Below are positions 61,815 through 64,000 of a stretch of DNA of 64,000 nt, in pieces. The first letter of the stretch is position 1. Each line of letters opens with the position of its first letter. The notes below the pieces were generated by a model. It was not told the origin of the DNA. It worked only from the letters and a program-made list of their open reading frames with translations, and searched no databases. Position numbers and translations under genes: made by a program. The stretch is from Paraburkholderia sp. (GTDB taxonomy: Bacteria > Pseudomonadota > Gammaproteobacteria > Burkholderiales > Burkholderiaceae), in assembly GCF_004298475.1 (NCBI RefSeq), contig NZ_SCRP01000010.1, forward strand, positions 62,001 through 126,000, in the 5' to 3' direction.

Positions 61815-62651
61815 ATGCTATCGAAACTGTCCCAGTGGTTCGGCACGCGCCGCCGCGACAAGGCGTTGCGCACGCACGCGATCGACGACGCGCTCTGGCA
61901 GGCCACGCTCGACGGCCTGCCGTTCCTCGCGCATCTCGATGCCGCCGATCTCGCGCGCCTGCGCGAGCTGACGAGCCTCTTCCTCGCGCAAAAGGAATTT
62001 TCGACCGCGCACGATCTCGAACTGACCGACCGCATGACGGTCGCGATTGCCGTACAGGCATCGCTGCCGGTGCTGAACCTGTCGCTCGATCTGTATCGCG
62101 GCTGGGTCGGCGTGATCGTGTATCCGGGCGAGTTCGTGATCCGCAAGACCGTCGAGGACGAGGACGGCGTGATTCACGAAGTCGAGCAGGACGCGAGCGG
62201 CGAAGCATGGGAAGGCGGTCCGGTGATCCTCTCGTGGGAAGACGCGCAGATGACCGGCGGCGCCGACGCCTACAACGTCGTAATCCACGAGTTCGCGCAC
62301 AAGATCGACATGGTGAACGGCGAGGCGGACGGTCATCCACCGCTTTTTCGCCGCTGGCACGCGCCGCTCGACGCGCACGCCTGGGCCGACGTCTTCGACA
62401 ACGCCTACGACCAGTTTTGTGCGAAAGTCGATGCCGTGCCGCAGCGGCGCTGGGCGCGCTTCGAGCGCGAAGCGCTGATCGATCCCTATGCGGCCGATCA
62501 CCCGTCGGAGTTTTTCGCCGTGTGCAGCGAAGCCCTGTTTGTGAAGCCGCACGAATTCGAGTCCGAGTATCCCGAGCTTTACCGGCTGCTCGCCCGTTAT
62601 TACCGGCAGGACCCGGCGAGAGTCGGCGCCCTCGCCGGTTTCGGCGAGTAG
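61815..62651 (+). CDS. mtfA: Zinc-dependent peptidase MtfA family
   Basis: A 278-residue metalloprotease. The zinc motif is HEFAHKID with His158, Glu159 and His162. DLYRGWVGVIVYPGEFVI and SEFFAVCSEALFVKPHEF, including a downstream Glu as third ligand, are conserved. In E. coli MtfA interacts with the Mlc repressor of the glucose PTS; whether that applies here is unknown. It lies 42 bases behind the MFS gene and could be co-transcribed. Confidence 0.88.
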   Translation: MLSKLSQWFGTRRRDKALRTHAIDDALWQATLDGLPFLAHLDAADLARLRELTSLFLAQKEFSTAHDLELTDRMTVAIAVQASLPVLNLSLDLYRGWVGVIVYPGEFVIRKTVEDEDGVIHEVEQDASGEAWEGGPVILSWEDAQMTGGADAYNVVIHEFAHKIDMVNGEADGHPPLFRRWHAPLDAHAWADVFDNAYDQFCAKVDAVPQRRWARFEREALIDPYAADHPSEFFAVCSEALFVKPHEFESEYPELYRLLARYYRQDPARVGALAGFGE

Positions 62652-62829
62652 CACCGCAAAAATTCGCCAACAGACTGATTTTCTGGCATAATCGTCGTTT
62701 TTCGACCTTGGGCAAGTGGCTCGCGCTTTATTTTTTGTCGCAAGCGATTGTTACAAGCAGTTGCGCGTGCAGGGTTGCACGTGAATTGCGGGCGCGCGGG
62801 TTGGCTACCGCCAGATTTAAGGACAAACC

Positions 62830-63093
62830 ATGAAAGAAGGCATTCACCCGGATTACCGCGAAGTCCTGTTCGTCGACGTTTCGAACGACTTCAGGTTCGT
62901 GACCCGCTCGACCATCCAGACGCGCGAAACCGCCGAATTCAACGGCAAGACGTACCCGCTCGCGAAGATCGAAGTGTCGTCGGAATCGCATCCGTTCTAC
63001 ACGGGCACGCAAAAGATCATGGACACGGCCGGCCGTGTCGAGAAGTTCAACAAGAAGTTCGGCGCACGCGCCACGGGCAAGGTCGCGAAGTAA
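62830..63093 (+). CDS. rpmE2: Ribosomal protein L31 type B
   Basis: An 87-residue L31. [21 protein letters not shown], then [18 protein letters not shown] and [26 protein letters not shown] are typical of the type B form, which lacks the zinc-binding CxxC cysteines; no cysteine occurs in the protein. Ribosome site AAGGAC lies just before the start. In many beta-proteobacteria L31 follows rho directly; here MerR, MFS and MtfA genes lie between. Confidence 0.95.
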   Translation: MKEGIHPDYREVLFVDVSNDFRFVTRSTIQTRETAEFNGKTYPLAKIEVSSESHPFYTGTQKIMDTAGRVEKFNKKFGARATGKVAK

Positions 63094-63149
63094 ATTTCGC
63101 GAATCACCTCGCAGTTCACCTGAACCGGCCTTCGCGCCGGTCCCGGAGC

Positions 63150-63178
63150 AAAAAGGGCAGCGGTCGCTGCCCTTTTTT
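63150..63178 (+). terminator. Rho-independent terminator of rpmE2
   Basis: AAAAGGGCAGCG pairs with CGCTGCCCTTTT around GT, followed by TTTGTT. A smaller GC-rich hairpin (ACCGGC/GCCGGT, 63124-63141) precedes it. Confidence 0.9.
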
Positions 63179-63202
63179 GTTGCCGCCACTATTGACTGCG
63201 TC

Positions 63203-63304
63203 CGCAACGCCAGGCAACACCAGGCAACATCAAGCAACGCGCGCGTCATAACGTTGCCGGATTGCGATCCGACGCAACTTCCACGCAACTTCGAAGCAAC
63301 GCTC
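63203..63304. repeat. GCAAC repeat arrays downstream of rpmE2
   Basis: Four 10-bp units (CGCAACGCCA, GGCAACACCA, GGCAACATCA, AGCAACGCGC; 63203-63242) and, after a 29-base gap containing inverted GTTGC copies, three 11-bp units (ACGCAACTTCC-type; 63272-63304). All share GCAAC. The units and spacing are too short for CRISPR. Confidence 0.7.
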
Positions 63305-63521
63305 AACGTGACGCGCTGCGGCTCACCCGGCTAGAATGCCGGATGCTTCGCCCCCCGCCCGCTCCAGCGCGAGCGTCACGTCCTGCGGCCCGAATCCCGG
63401 TGAACCGGGCGATCCGCAATCGCTGCAGCACCCCGGCTTGCCGCTGCCGTGCAGTCGTGGCGCGGTCGACACGCCACCAGGCTGCGCAAGCCGGTCCGCT
63501 TATCCGTTTTTTTCGCACTGA

Positions 63522-64000
63522 ATGAAGCCAGCCATTCGACTGACCGCCTCCGCCACCAGCGCCCTGCCGCGCTGGGTGTTGCTGGCTATCTGTATCGCGT
63601 TCGCGTCGTTCGGCCTGTTTGGCCGCGATCCATGGAAAAACGAGGACGCAGCCGGCTTCGGCGTGATGTGGACCATGGCGGGCGGCACGTCTCACGACTG
63701 GCTGCTGCCGAACCTCGTCGGCAAGTACGCCACCGAAAACGGTCCGCTCGGCTATTGGCTCGGCGCGCTCTGCATCCGCGTCTTCGCGCCGTGGGTGGAC
63801 GCGAGCAATGCGTCGCGCATCGCCACCGGGTTGCTGTTCTGTCTCGCCTGCGCGTTCGTCTGGTACAGCGCGTATCTGCTGGGCCGCCGCCCCGAAGTCC
63901 AGCCATTCAAATACGCATTCGGCGGCGAGCCCGAACCGCGCGACTACGGCCGCACGCTCGCCGACGGCGCGCTCCTGATCCTGCTCGCATGCTTCGGCCT
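63522..64000 (+). CDS. ArnT-like glycosyltransferase, N-terminal part (cut by window edge)
   Basis: The start MKPAIRLTASATSALPRW is at 63522; 159 codons are in the window. A first membrane helix (about 18-35) is followed by DPWKNEDAAGFGVMWTM, where Asp-Glu acids match the catalytic loop of GT39/GT83 enzymes (ArnT and protein mannosyltransferases), and then ATENGPLGYWLGA and further helices. Such enzymes transfer sugars, including aminoarabinose to lipid A, at the periplasmic face. The C-terminal substrate-defining part is outside. Confidence 0.75.
   Translation, partial: MKPAIRLTASATSALPRWVLLAICIAFASFGLFGRDPWKNEDAAGFGVMWTMAGGTSHDWLLPNLVGKYATENGPLGYWLGALCIRVFAPWVDASNASRIATGLLFCLACAFVWYSAYLLGRRPEVQPFKYAFGGEPEPRDYGRTLADGALLILLACFG

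Noticed and set aside
63203..63304. CRISPR array
   Set aside because: Units of 10-11 bp with no unique spacers and no cas genes nearby.

Overview
The window is a high-GC, densely packed chromosomal segment. Conserved gene order (surE-pcm-nlpD-rpoS, phaC-phaA-phaB-phaR, ispD-ispF, ompR-envZ, dnaX-ybaB-recR with the SRP RNA gene upstream, trxA-rho) and the protein sequences point to Burkholderiaceae, most likely Paraburkholderia, Burkholderia or Caballeronia. No rRNA, tRNA, insertion sequence, prophage or CRISPR array was seen. The genus is an inference from remembered family sequences; no search was run.

Left part (1-22 kb). A truncated DUF1501 gene is followed by a gene-poor stretch, a small exported protein and the ompR-envZ two-component system. 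Then come a 1-Cys/2-Cys type peroxiredoxin (ahpC-like), an OafA-type acyltransferase, the isoprenoid pair ispD-ispF, mfd, a PLP-dependent serine/threonine dehydratase-like gene and mscL. A three-gene minus-strand signalling cluster (membrane histidine kinase, single-domain receiver, REC-PAS-kinase-REC hybrid) precedes an AsmA-family gene and the divergent fetA-fetB ABC exporter.

Mosaic part (22-26.5 kb). The 3' remnant of a zinc-type alcohol dehydrogenase gene abuts a free-standing LigD polymerase domain. A 630-bp AT-richer spacer with two perfect inverted repeats follows, and then a two-gene unit: a membrane-anchored protein of unknown function and a secreted alpha/beta hydrolase. This is the least conventional part of the window.

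Central part (26.5-45 kb). serB converges on a minus-strand run of closely spaced genes, rimO-kdgK-bktB-unknown-metC. A plus-strand HTH/PIN toxin-antitoxin pair lies between that run and the polyhydroxybutyrate genes phaC-phaA-phaB-phaR. These supply two thiolases (BktB and PhaA), the reductase, the synthase and the regulator for PHA synthesis. rluD-yfiH diverges from bamD, and rlmD and a small lipoprotein gene follow.

Right part (45-64 kb). An EEP-family nuclease/phosphatase is followed by the stationary-phase block surE-pcm-nlpD-rpoS with a PolB-like exonuclease downstream, a quinone oxidoreductase, a CaiB/BaiF CoA-transferase, the recombination/replication block recR-ybaB-dnaX-ffs, and trxA and rho. 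A MerR regulator overlaps an MFS exporter, with a perfect 16-bp palindrome in its promoter. mtfA, a cysteine-free L31 gene (rpmE2) and a truncated ArnT-like glycosyltransferase close the window.

Recurring oddities are short tandem repeats at or just beyond stop codons (12-bp units after envZ and ispF and inside the rluD 3' end; 19-bp units before mscL; 10/11-bp GCAAC units after rpmE2), several non-ATG starts (ispD, rimO and rlmD with GTG; the OmlA-like lipoprotein with TTG), and low-complexity extensions on Pcm, RluD and AsmA.
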